A DNA stretch of 64,000 nt from Evernia prunastri (lineage: Eukaryota; Ascomycota; Lecanoromycetes; Lecanorales; Parmeliaceae), in assembly GCA_003184365.1 (NCBI GenBank), contig NKYR01000044.1, positions 186,001-250,000 of the forward strand, given 5' to 3'. Shown piece after piece: positions 47,084 through 57,271 of this stretch; positions within the stretch are counted from its first letter, which is position 1; every line of letters starts with the position of its first letter. A program made the translations under genes and the position numbers. Below the pieces are notes generated by a model. That model ran no database searches. It was not told where the DNA came from and worked only from the letters and a program-made list of their open reading frames with translations.

Positions 47084-48200
47084 CTAGATTGCAATTGTGA
47101 TCAGCACAGCCGCATTGTTGTTTGGGAGAAACGGTGGAGCTTGTTGCGCACCTCTTCGCGATTGCATGATCAACATCTCATTCAGTAGGACAGCGCCCGA
47201 GGTCGCAATGAAGTCTTGAGAAGTTTCCGCTGGCCCGTCGCTGATAAGGTCGGGTAAGTTGAAGAAGCGCCCGCATGCTGTGATTCTGCGAGGTAGACTT
47301 AGACTAGGAATGGTGGCACTACCTTGAAAAAGAGGCACTTACCCATAGAGGGGTGTGGCTGGTCCACTGATTGGACTGGTGAACATGAGGGGATCATCCT
47401 GATCACAGAACCTTCCTGTAGGGTCGCTGTCAGAGCCCCTGTAATACGTGCCCAAGAGATTTTCATGCCACAGGCCAGGCAGGAAGCCACCATTTTCGCC
47501 AGGGTCTGGAAAAGGAATAATTTAGCAGGCTCTATCATCTACACCGAGAGCTGTAGAACCCGTACAGCGCTGATCAAAATATTCCGCAGCAAGAGGTTGG
47601 GTGGGGTCTTCCACCCCCTCAGCGTCCGCCATATGTGTGTAGAAGTCAGAGTAGTCTTCTAGACACCGAAATTTCGGTAGCCCGTACCCAAAAGGGTCTT
47701 GAGATTCAACCTGGAGAGCATCGACCTCTGAAAACTCGTCTATATTGTTTCGTGAGGATCAGCATACTTGTTGCTTCGTCGAAGCGGAGGGAGTAGGTCG
47801 ACTTACTCAAAACATTGTTGTAAGCTCTAGGTGACCCGTCGTCTTCGAATTGACCATTCGAGCGGATTTGTATACCAAAGAATATGAATAGCAGCCCTCG
47901 AAGGCGTGCAAAGGTACGGGCCGAGGCATCGTTTTCGGATCTTGCCCCAATCTGATTTTCAGGCAATTGTATACCGTCCGAGCTCAGCAGCCAAGCATCT
48001 TCGAAGGCCTGTAGAACCTTTGGTAACATTGCTTCATCTTCGTAGTCTCTATTACAGCTACCTCCGAAGTCTGAATTCATCTCAAGATAAAAGCTATCCT
48101 GAAGCTGTTCCAGAGTGATGGCAGTAAACGTTGAAGACATGAATACGAGGATGACGAGAGCTTGGAGGAGGAGACGGATGCCCTTTGACGTAGTCGCCAT
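47084..48200 (-). pseudogene. Secreted metalloprotease-like gene with in-frame stop
   Basis: The ATG at 48200 opens a signal peptide (GIRLLLQALVILVFMSSTF), followed by EQLQDSFYLEMNSD and an acidic first exon. Exons 48200-47807, 47739-47343 and 47285-~47084 join in frame, but TAA at 47522-47524 interrupts exon 2 between DDRAC and IIPFPDPGENGG. Exon 3 reads ITACGRFFNLPDL and AVLLNEMLIMQ, which looks like the region before and at the HExxH box of secreted fungal lysine-specific-type metallopeptidases, with both zinc His missing. Family assignment is by eye and uncertain. The damage suggests a pseudogene, or a truncated 200-residue secreted product. Confidence 0.4.
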
Positions 48201-49125
48201 CTTTGAGATGAGTGGAGTCTCGGATCTCAAAACTCAGCGTGCTTGGGTACCACAAATTTTGCAATAGATGGCAACGTGCAACAAGACATAGGACAGCGCG
48301 TTAGCGAAAACATTAGTAGAAAAGAGCGTCGCAGGGCGATGAATGGAGTAACATTTTAAGAAACGCAAAGGACAAGCCTGTAATATGACGAATTTTAGGA
48401 GAACAAAACACGATTGAAGATGATGAGAGGAAGCAACTTGGAGGGACCAAAACAGTCAACTCGTCGTCCTCGGTCTGCTTCACCCCAATCGGTCCTTTGC
48501 TCCCACGTTTCGAACTTCCAAGTCCTTGCATACTTTGCAGAGGCGGGTCAATAATAATAACAATATTTCCTGACGTGTATTGATTGTACTTGGACGAAGT
48601 CGTGCTTCGAAATTCATCCGACGGAAATTTACAGAATATATTTGAAACAAAATCAACATGCGCTAGGCGAACGGCCTCACTTAGAAGTTAGTCATTATAT
48701 TGGAGCCCGAGAAATCGTCCGAGTCTGCCTTCTGTCCAGCCTTGATGGCTTTTTCAGTTGCTCTTTATTAAATGTTTCATGGTCTCCACTTAGTACTATC
48801 ATCTTTTACGAGCATCATTATCCTCGTCTCCATTACTGTGTTGCTGCTAACAATGATAAGATAACGGGCCTCGGGCAAAATACCCGTCGTTGCTAAAATG
48901 ATATTAACTTGGAACTGAAAATTTGGCTTCCCAGTGGTCATATGAAAGTGTAGAGATTATCGTCATTTGTCCTCTCTCTCTTCGCCTTGTCCGTACAGGC
49001 TGCACCCAACAGTCTCAATCACCTTTGTTGTTTGCACCGAGCGCACCGAAAACATATGCAAATGCTCTAACCCGTTCTTATACCCTGTGCTTGCCAGCAC
49101 GACTCACGTATCAGAATTCTTCGCT
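48201..49125. other. Intergenic DNA
   Basis: Divergent promoter space between the decayed secreted gene and the Ser/Thr-rich gene. No domain seen in its frames. Confidence 0.5.
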
Positions 49126-51774
49126 ATGACTCGCTGGAGATTCTGTTACTGTTTTGGGCCGGCATTGGCGGCATTTTGGTTCGCCGCAGCGGCCGCATCG
49201 TCGCCTTCTGACACCATGGTACTAAGTAAACTCGCTTTGAGTCAGAGCACAAACACAGAGTCAGGCAGCCAGGTTCTGTACGCAAGCAAGGACGCTCCAG
49301 CTCCTTCATTGCTTGATATCGTGTTGGCGCTGGCTTCGGAAGCCTCTCAAAGCTCGATTACTGTCGTAGCCCAAAACACGACGAGCGCGAGTCTTTCGCT
49401 CCGCTCTTCCCCCCTTGCCTCTCGGGAGTCACTCTATTCTGGCTCTGGTAATATTAGCTCCATACTCAATCTGACAGCAGCGAACTTTGATACTCGGATT
49501 GGGTCACGGTCCACGAGTGCAATCTCAGTTACACTGTCAACCACGTCATCCACCACTGCAGTAGGATTGCCTAGTTACGATCTCGTTACATCAACAGTCT
49601 CAAACAAGATCCCTATCACTTCAAGCAAAAAGGATCACCTCAACTCCACCCTTTTGACGTCGTCGCCCGTTTCGACATTGGGCACAGAAGGACAAAAAGT
49701 CTACAGAGGTACATCAACAGGGATGCCCTCAAATCGTTCGTTTAGCACAAGCAAAGCACCATCATCTAGCATGATGCCCGTCCTAGCATTGACTAGCACT
49801 GTTCCTACCAATACGGCGGCTTTGGCAGATGGTATTGCATTGGGTGGAGCACTTCTTCTGTTCTCAAAGAACGCTGCCGGAGTTGGTCCCGATATTGTCA
49901 AACTTCCAGCAAAATCTTCTGCTCTCAAATCTCTTGAGACGGTCAGATCCAACCTAGAGGATGCTTTCAAGGAGAGAGGAGGAGTCGACACTCGAGGACC
50001 TTGTGTGGTCAAGACAAAGCGCTTTAGGCTCAGGAAGCGAGATCTCGCCAGTCTTCTGCTAAATGACTTCAGATGTGCCATTGACAGCGTTGACACTTTA
50101 CAAATTCATCTCAATGCGGAAAAACCAGATCCTAGCGTGATATCTGATGATCTGATCGTAGCTGGGACTTGGGGACAGGAACTAGAGACCGACGAAGAGA
50201 GTGGAGAAGATGATGATGACGATGATGACGAGACGACCACAACCAGCGATCCAATGTCACAACGAACATCAGCTCCTTCAAAAGTATCAAGTACCGTATC
50301 CAGAAGTTCTGCTAGTAGTACTGCGCAACGAACAACAACCACCTCGAAAACATCAAGTACAGTATCCAGAAGTTCTGCGAGCGGAACTTCAACAATCTCT
50401 TCAAGCCTATCGATCAATGCCACCTGCTACACAGGCTCAGAGTACCTATTCCCAGGATCGGCCACTGCTTCTGTGGCGGCGGACAGCCAAAGCGTAGCTT
50501 TCGAGTTACGTGATCTTGCTCTATCAAGCTTCTTTGCCATGGACCCACCCGAGCGCTTCACGACAAGTCGAAATTCTACTTGGACAACCAAAAGTTCAAA
50601 TACGACGTCTTCAACTACGACGGGTCCTTATTCTATTGCTCCTTCATCTTCATCTTGGGTGGCGGCTTGCTCGCCCACAAGCCTCACATACCCAGCCGTG
50701 CCTCCATCATCAGGTGCTAGCAGCGACGCCACTGCAAATTGCGACTACAGTTCTCTACCCAGCTTGACTATCAATCCATCATCTGTCCCAAACGCAGTTG
50801 CTACTCCAGTACCAGGACAGCGGGGGATTGCGCAATGCGTTTATGAGATGTAAGACTTTCTCCCATAGCACTCAACTTCCAACAGCTCCTCCAGTCACGA
50901 AATCACCTCTCTAACACCTATATCATCAGCGTCGCCGACCAAAAAAAGCTACCTGCCGGAACAGAAGATTACTGTTTCTGCGCTGGTGGCCCCAACGTAC
51001 TCGCCGCTTCAGCACCGCTGCTCACACATTCACCGACAAGCTCCGGTGTCAGCAGCGCTACCGATTGTGCCTACACGACGCAACCCATACCGGGCTGGAC
51101 GCCTTCCATTACCATCTCTTCTATCTCTACCCATGCGGGCCAGGGTTCTGCAAACCCATCAACGACCACCTCCTCAGCGGCGACCCCTACCTGTACAGTC
51201 GCGTAAGTATTTCACGTGTACCGTCTTTCACAACCCTCGAACAATCAAAGTGTCCAAAGTCAAGGTTCTTGAAACACTATGAAGCACAGGCTAACATCAA
51301 CTCTACATAGCTGCACCGGTCCAACAATTGGTGACTTGGGCGTGACCTGTGTATGCCTGTGCCAAACGACACCGTACAGCTTCTCATGCGACACAGGCCA
51401 GTTCAGCACAAGTGACGTACAGAAAGCCTGCGACCCAAAAAGCTGTCAACTACAAGCTGGAAACGGCCAAAGCAGCAACACCGATCGACTCACTACAACC
51501 TTAACTCCCGCAGCATCCATCGCTCCAGCTCTACCATCCTACGGGTTCAATTGCACGCAGATGTAAGTCGCATTCCGAATCCTAGACCCACGCTCGCCCA
51601 AGTGGTTCCCCGAAGTGCGCTGACTGACCATCACGCAGTGAGGGAGTCGCGGCTGCAGGCAGGAACGCAAAGCAGATCAATAGGTGCACCTGCAATGACG
51701 GGACCAAGCCCAAGCCTACTGTATCCGGCATGTTGTGGGTGTGCCCGTCGCAGGTCAGCGTTGTGATTGGGTAG
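49126..51774 (+). CDS. Large Ser/Thr-rich secreted or wall-bound protein, 794 aa
   Basis: Four exons (49126-50849, 50930-51202, 51311-51562, 51639-51774) join in frame. I chose the ATG before TRWRFCYCFGPALAAFWF because it starts a good signal peptide; an upstream frame extension lacks one. Residues ~25-250 are Ser/Thr-rich with many NxS/T sites. A folded-looking middle follows (~250-350, with CVVKTKRFRLRKRDLASLLL and DFRCAIDSVDTLQIHLN), then a poly-Asp run, a duplicated Ser/Thr repeat (50276-50385), and a Cys-rich C-terminal ~270 residues. In the tail, EDYCFCAGGPNVLA, DLGVTCVCLCQTTPYSF and INRCTCNDGTKPKPT recur with similar CxC spacing. No GPI-type hydrophobic end. Function unknown; a cell-surface role is inferred. 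Confidence 0.75.
50276..50385 (+). repeat. Tandem coding repeat inside the Ser/Thr-rich gene
   Basis: Two near-identical copies encode SKVSSTVSRSSAS and SKTSSTVSRSSAS about 20 codons apart. They make an in-frame length-variable region typical of fungal surface proteins. Confidence 0.8.
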
Positions 51775-52324
51775 ACCCCTGTGGGACGTTATGAACGGTA
51801 ATCTGGATACAGACTGACTATAACATCAACTTGGGAATTGGGAAACCAAATAGATAGAGGTTGAGTTGGTAGGAGGCCCGCTTGCAATGTCACTAGTTGA
51901 ACGTAGCGCTCGGGCTTGCCAGTACCAGTAATTATCCCGCCCTCCGACCGAACTGAACTACTCTCATAAGTGGAAAGAAGATCAAGAAGCTGAATCTCGA
52001 AGCGGGTTGAGGCTTGGACGCATAGTCTGACGTGTATGCAGCAAGGCCTGGCCCCGTGGGCGCGTCACTCCAGAGCATGAGACAAGTGAAATGAGCATCC
52101 GTATCAACGTTCACGGGATTTGGAAAAGAAAGAAAATCGCTTCATGAAATTTTGTCTATCTAGGTCTTAGATCGCAGATGTCTAGAAACCTGCATCCATC
52201 AGTCCCGGCTCCCAAGCCTCTATCAACTTTCTTAATGCTAGGCGCTAGCTCTTCCATCCAGACCTGGCCTCAGATTCTTCAAACCAACCCAAAGTCTCAA
52301 ACCCACTACCCAACACCACCCCCA
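51775..52324. other. Intergenic DNA between convergent genes
   Basis: No gene accepted; frames are antisense shadows or short. Confidence 0.55.
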
Positions 52325-53992
52325 TCAGCAACGAAAGTTCCCCCGCTGCCATCCGAACCTCCTGTTACACCGTCGTCCCAAGCTCTGCAGCAAAACCGGG
52401 CCCATCTCCGTGCTGGGATGGGGCATATGAACGCCAATACTCCTCTTCTGCAGCGCCGAGGGATCGCCGGGGAGCCTGACCGCGCCTTTGAAAGTGAATG
52501 CCGAACCCCCTCGATGCTCGGCTGCGAACCCGAGCGTGACCATCGTGGACACGAAGTCGAGCCAGTCGACCGTTCCGGCGCCCTCTTCGATACCTTGGCT
52601 TCGATCTGGGAACATGAGGGAAATCACCCGGAGCTCGACGGAGTTTGGTTCGAGGGTGTAAAGTACCGGTGGCGGTTTCTCGGTCTGAGCGGGCTCTTCG
52701 TCGATCGAGAGACTTGCGAAAGCTGCTGCATACTTTGCTTGTAGCCCCCCCGATGCGGAGGTGTTTTCGGGGCGGGTCTTGGTCTTTTCTTTCGCTGGCT
52801 CTGGGATGCGGCGGGCTGGTTGAGTATGCTCTGGGGAAAAACCACCGGTTGCATCTTTGGGCGGTATCGCGCTTCTGGCCGATGCTTTCTCTCTTGCTGC
52901 TTTCAGTCGAGCCAGGACCTGTCCTTTCTCCAGGTCAAGCTGTGCTTTGTTTTCCAGGGAGTCACCCTGCTTCATCATGGCTAGCTGAGGCTCGATTAAC
53001 GACTGCGGAACTTCAGAAGCTTTCATGGAGATCTGATATGCCTGCCTCACTTTCTTCCAAAGGTCGCTCAGACACTTTTGGGCGAGGTCTCTTTGTGCCA
53101 GCCACTGCTCGTCTCTTCTTCCCGTAGGCATGCGAAATCTTGTTGAGGCCTCTAGAGCAGAACCCAAGTCCATTTGCTCGCAGGTCATTTTGGAGGGTTT
53201 CTTTCTGAGATTGGAGTGGACTTGCCAAGCCTGGCTGGGCTGATGAAAGGGGTTCTGAGCAAGGAATGCGAAATTTGGTCGGTGGAGTTCAAGGATACCC
53301 AACATCCTCTCGATTGCAGCAATATCCGAGATACACTTATACATCTCTTGATCTATCCTCTGGATCTCTGAATGGGGGCAGGTATCCAGAAATTTTTGGA
53401 GATGTTGCAGTACCACGGAGAGCTCAAAGGTGTTCGGATCCGCGGGGTTTTTCGTGAGATTGTATAGACACCAGCCTAGGCGGTCGTTTTGGTAAAGCCG
53501 CGAGTAGTCTTTGAAGTCGAATCCCAAAGCCCAGCTCTTTCCCTGATCCTTTCCAGTTGCTGTGATTTTCAATGTTGACCGAAATGCTTGGGACTTAACG
53601 AAGAGTCTTACGAGGCAGTCTTGATACCACGTTTGGGCTTTCTTCAGCAAGTATTCCAGACCACACAGAGCTCTCTCGTACTCGAACGGCAAATGTCCTT
53701 CCTCACAAGTCCCTGCGTCGGACGCTCCCATGATCCTTTTGACTGTTCGACATTCCTCCAAAAGCCATTGCCAGTCTCGGGCCTGAACTGCCACTTTCAC
53801 TGTCATGATGTAACCTATGTTGTCCATCTTTTCCTCGGGACTGAACATATTCAACTCTTCTACACCCGGTACTGAGTCGAGCCACTCACCCTCATGGCGT
53901 CGTATCGCGTAGTGAAAAAAGTCCAAGTCAGTCTGGAGAAGCCACAACTCATCCTCGGACGCTATTGCTTTGTTTTCCGCTAGCTCAACCAT
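52325..53992 (-). CDS. Fungal protein with conserved C-terminal (HicA-like?) domain, 555 aa
   Basis: Single open exon from ATG at 53992. The helical N-terminal part (DELWLLQTDLDFFHYAIRRH, DWQWLLEECRTVKRIM) continues to ~380. It is followed by a charged, Pro-rich linker (TQPARRIPEPAKEKTKT) and a C-terminal domain from ~450: VDWLDFVSTMVTLGFAAEH, GGSAFTFKG, MPHPSTEMGPVLLQSLGRR and FGWQRGNF. This is a recurrent fungal C-terminal module. Its order (WxxFxxxMxxxGF, GGSxxxF, HxP, LxxxGRR) recalls the small HicA fold, an inference only. Coding potential continues ~12 codons upstream of the ATG to a stop, and related proteins usually have more N-terminal sequence. An upstream exon may therefore be missing or lost. 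Confidence 0.7.
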   Translation of the reverse strand: MVELAENKAIASEDELWLLQTDLDFFHYAIRRHEGEWLDSVPGVEELNMFSPEEKMDNIGYIMTVKVAVQARDWQWLLEECRTVKRIMGASDAGTCEEGHLPFEYERALCGLEYLLKKAQTWYQDCLVRLFVKSQAFRSTLKITATGKDQGKSWALGFDFKDYSRLYQNDRLGWCLYNLTKNPADPNTFELSVVLQHLQKFLDTCPHSEIQRIDQEMYKCISDIAAIERMLGILELHRPNFAFLAQNPFHQPSQAWQVHSNLRKKPSKMTCEQMDLGSALEASTRFRMPTGRRDEQWLAQRDLAQKCLSDLWKKVRQAYQISMKASEVPQSLIEPQLAMMKQGDSLENKAQLDLEKGQVLARLKAAREKASARSAIPPKDATGGFSPEHTQPARRIPEPAKEKTKTRPENTSASGGLQAKYAAAFASLSIDEEPAQTEKPPPVLYTLEPNSVELRVISLMFPDRSQGIEEGAGTVDWLDFVSTMVTLGFAAEHRGGSAFTFKGAVRLPGDPSALQKRSIGVHMPHPSTEMGPVLLQSLGRRCNRRFGWQRGNFRC

Positions 53993-54700
53993 CGCGTCAA
54001 TGTCAAACGAGACTGGCGCCGAGTACGGTTCGCGGGTAAGTCAATTCCCGACTCGTGGGTTGGCCTGCGACGACGGCGAGAAGATCGCTAGTACTGAGGG
54101 TTTCCATTTGGACGGCTCAACCCTAATATTGGGTTGAAGCGAAGGTTCTGTGGTGAGGTGGTAGTGACCTCAGAGATGAGCAGGTGAATGAAACAACAAA
54201 GGAAGAGAGAGGATAAGATACGCTCAGGTAAATTTGAGCCCAACTGTGAAAGCTGCCTATTGGACAATCGAGTCGCTTGAATCGAATTTGCAAGGTGGAT
54301 AGCTTTGCTTGCGGGACAAGAGTGTGAGAGTGTTGGCAACAGAAAGGCGTCCCACCGGCAAGTGAAGCAATGAATTTGAGAACTCCTGATTCAGCCCAAG
54401 TTTTTTGATTTGGTTTTAACGATTGGACTGGTTTCCAAAGAGTCTCAGTTGTACTGAAAGGCAAAGGTAAGGTACAGAAGTGAGGGATGAGATTCATGTG
54501 TAGACATCGAGGCATCAAAGTCTTGGCATCAAAACACTTCACTCATAAAGATGGTTTGACCGGTGGAATAGATTCGCCGCTCAACACCCCCTTCATTTTT
54601 TATTACTTTGCAAGGGAGAAAATTAGATCTTCGACTTGATTATCTGTCTCATCCACCGATCACGGCGCGGGCAACAACTCTTTCTGATGTTCAATATTAT
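53993..54700. other. Divergent intergenic DNA
   Basis: No accepted gene. The minus-strand frame 54123-54542 lacks recognisable features. It separates two divergently transcribed genes. Confidence 0.5.
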
Positions 54701-55981
54701 ATGAAAATTGCTCCAAACATTATTGCTATTACCGGAGAGTCCGCTGACAATTACAGTTCAGGCCGTACAATATCCAAAATGTACACCGATGCTCTTGGCC
54801 AACCCCCCATAAGAGGCGACAGCAACCTCAACCTCTCTGATATCCCTTATGGCATCCCACAAAGAAACTTGCTGAATGCTGTCCAATACCGTGAATCACC
54901 CCCGTTGTCTTCACCTGTGAGAGCCTCGTGAGTGTTGGTACTTTGAATGACCTGTAAAGGTTGAGACTAAGAACTTATCCATTGCAGACCATGTATCCAA
55001 CGGTTCCAGCCTTATTCTTTTTTGGAACTACCTTCAGAGATCCGGCTGATGATCTATAAACTCATTGTTGGTTGCAATCAGCGATTTTACATCGAAAGGT
55101 ACCTTGGCAACACTAAGCATACTATGGCTCCTTTCAGAAACCATAGTGGCCAGTTGCCCCTCCCAAAACGACAGTCAGACCGGCAAGACAGAATACTCCT
55201 GTTTCATATGCCTTGCGCAAGCTATGAAGACAGTTTCGTCAGTGGAGAGTATACAACAATCTCACATGACATGCAGACCGGCAAGCAACAAATCGCTATC
55301 CACGAAGCAACCTCCAACAACGACAAGCCCTCTGTGTGCCAGGACGAAGCTGCCTGTAATGGCTGTATGCAAGACTTTAGCCTCCTTCAAACCTGTCGGC
55401 AGATCTACGATGAAGCGCGCTCGGTCCTATACCAAAACAACACGTTTGTGTTTTGGGGTTTCGACACCTTTGCCGCCTACTTTGGGTTCACCGAAACAAC
55501 GGACATCTACATGCCTCGCTCCACGGAACCTAAGAGGTTACGAGCCATACAGGCGATGACGAGAGTTGAGCTTTACGGCAAAGTCACCCCTCTCTTTCTA
55601 TCAGCTAGCCGCCTCATACGTGCCGGACTCGGCTGCCTTACAAGCCTCGTAAGCCTCGAGCTGCGCTTGGAATTCATGGTGTGTTTTGAAATAAGGGCAT
55701 GGGAAGACCCGTGCATGATCGACAACAGCATGTTCAGCAAGCCATCATCATTAAGGAAACTGATAATCAATGTGCACAATGTCGACACCAGACCGAACTT
55801 CAAAGCTAGACTGGGCTTTCTTGCACCTGGCTCTAACCTTGCCACCGAAAAGACAAGGCTGGTTGTCGCAGAGGCACTCCTGCGTCGATTGCTGAAGCAG
55901 GGAGGATTCTGTGATACTACAGAGCGTTTCCTGAAAGATGACGATATAGCTGCTTGCATCGTCGTTCGTGGACAGATCTAA
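54701..55981 (+). CDS. F-box-like/DUF7730-type protein, 406 aa
   Basis: Two exons (54701-54927 and 54988-55981; 60-nt intron) join in frame. The ATG at 54701 is the first in frame. The splice restores SPCIQRFQPYSFLELPSEIR followed by LMIYKLIVG, the F-box-like helix (LxxLPxEIRxxIY) that begins this large fungal family. A further family block is FSLLQTCRQIYDEARSVLYQNNTF. F-box helices recruit substrates to SCF ubiquitin ligases in some members, but for this family that role is only assumed. No transmembrane segment. The N-terminal 75 residues are unique. Confidence 0.75.
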
Positions 55982-57271
55982 AGTCTGACAACTTGGCTAC
56001 GAGGGCTCGTCTGAAATGGAAAGAATCGCAGATGTGGAGACCCCACATTGATTCGTGTTGAAAACGCCTGTCAGGCATTCTTGTCTTTTCCTGTTCCATG
56101 GTTGTATATCACAATAGCAAGTCTCGGAGCACGAAAGTACCATAGCACTTCGATCATTGCTTGCTTAAACATCTCCGGCTCAATGCCACTGAACGAATCT
56201 ATGGACATTGTTATTTAAGCACCATAGAGAAGGATCTCTCAAACCTACTTCTCTTGATCCCTCTCAACCACCGACCCCGCTTTATTTCCTCCAACCCTCT
56301 TCCCCCCTATATACTTCTCTTCAATAACACTCGAGTGATGCCAGCTTTTATTGAGAGACATAATGGACCTGACTATTCACTATATATGTTGACATTGACA
56401 TGAGTCTCAGCACAGAACCCCGTCTCTAGCGACCCTTCCTGCCACATCATACGGGACAAAATTTGCCAGAACCCGTTTCCTCTTCGCGCACCTTTACACG
56501 CCTAAGCTACACAAAGCATCCCCTACTAATTAAAACCTAAGGGCTCCAGCGTCCTCCACGCGCCCGCTCGCGATGAAGTTGTCCACTCAAAAGGCAGCGT
56601 ACTCTTTTAGAACAAGGTCAGTACAAGCCCAGGGGTTGGAACGGCTGCTTGTCTCTCTCCAGCCCCCATGAAAATTACGCGGAGATGCAAACACTCGAGT
56701 TCGGCGCTCGTGATAACGCAAAGTACAATGCAACCTCCACTGACGCCAGATTCCTTGATCACGGTCCGTGCATCCACCACCCCAAGACAAGCCAGGTTCT
56801 TAATCGCCTCCAAAGCTGCAAAGAGAGCATGCAGGGGCTGCTGTGATACTCCGGCGCAGTAACACCTTCGTATTATCCTGCCTCATATCCTTAGAAGAGA
56901 GCAACCGGAACGATCATCAGACCTTCGCCTCCGACCCCTAGATTGTGTCAATTTGGTTGTAGCGGTGGACTTCTTGCGAAGAACGAGGTCTGCGATAAGT
57001 ACATGCAGCAAACACGGAAAGGTTACGAGTACAGAAAAGGAGAGGAAGACAAGGGCAACCAGAACATGCGAAATTCGTCGAGAATTGATTTCATTTGACA
57101 CCAAGAAAACTATATAATAGAAAGGTCATAAGTCATTACAGTGTTGTGTGAACTCTTGAAGCGACCTTTTCCAACCGCCATTTTCTCTGCCCGTGCAATA
57201 CACAGGCTTTGCACAGGCAGCATACCGAATGCAATGATCAATCGCTACCTGTATAAGCGAAAAGTGACATG
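55982..57271. other. Intergenic DNA
   Basis: Short frames only. A minus-strand stretch around 56990-57100 encodes one strong hydrophobic helix (VLVALVFLSFSVLVTF) followed by basic residues, but has no ATG and no convincing splice partners, so I do not call a gene. Confidence 0.5.

Noticed and set aside
56990..57104. Small membrane-helix frame on the minus strand
   Set aside because: No ATG start and no convincing neighbouring exons.
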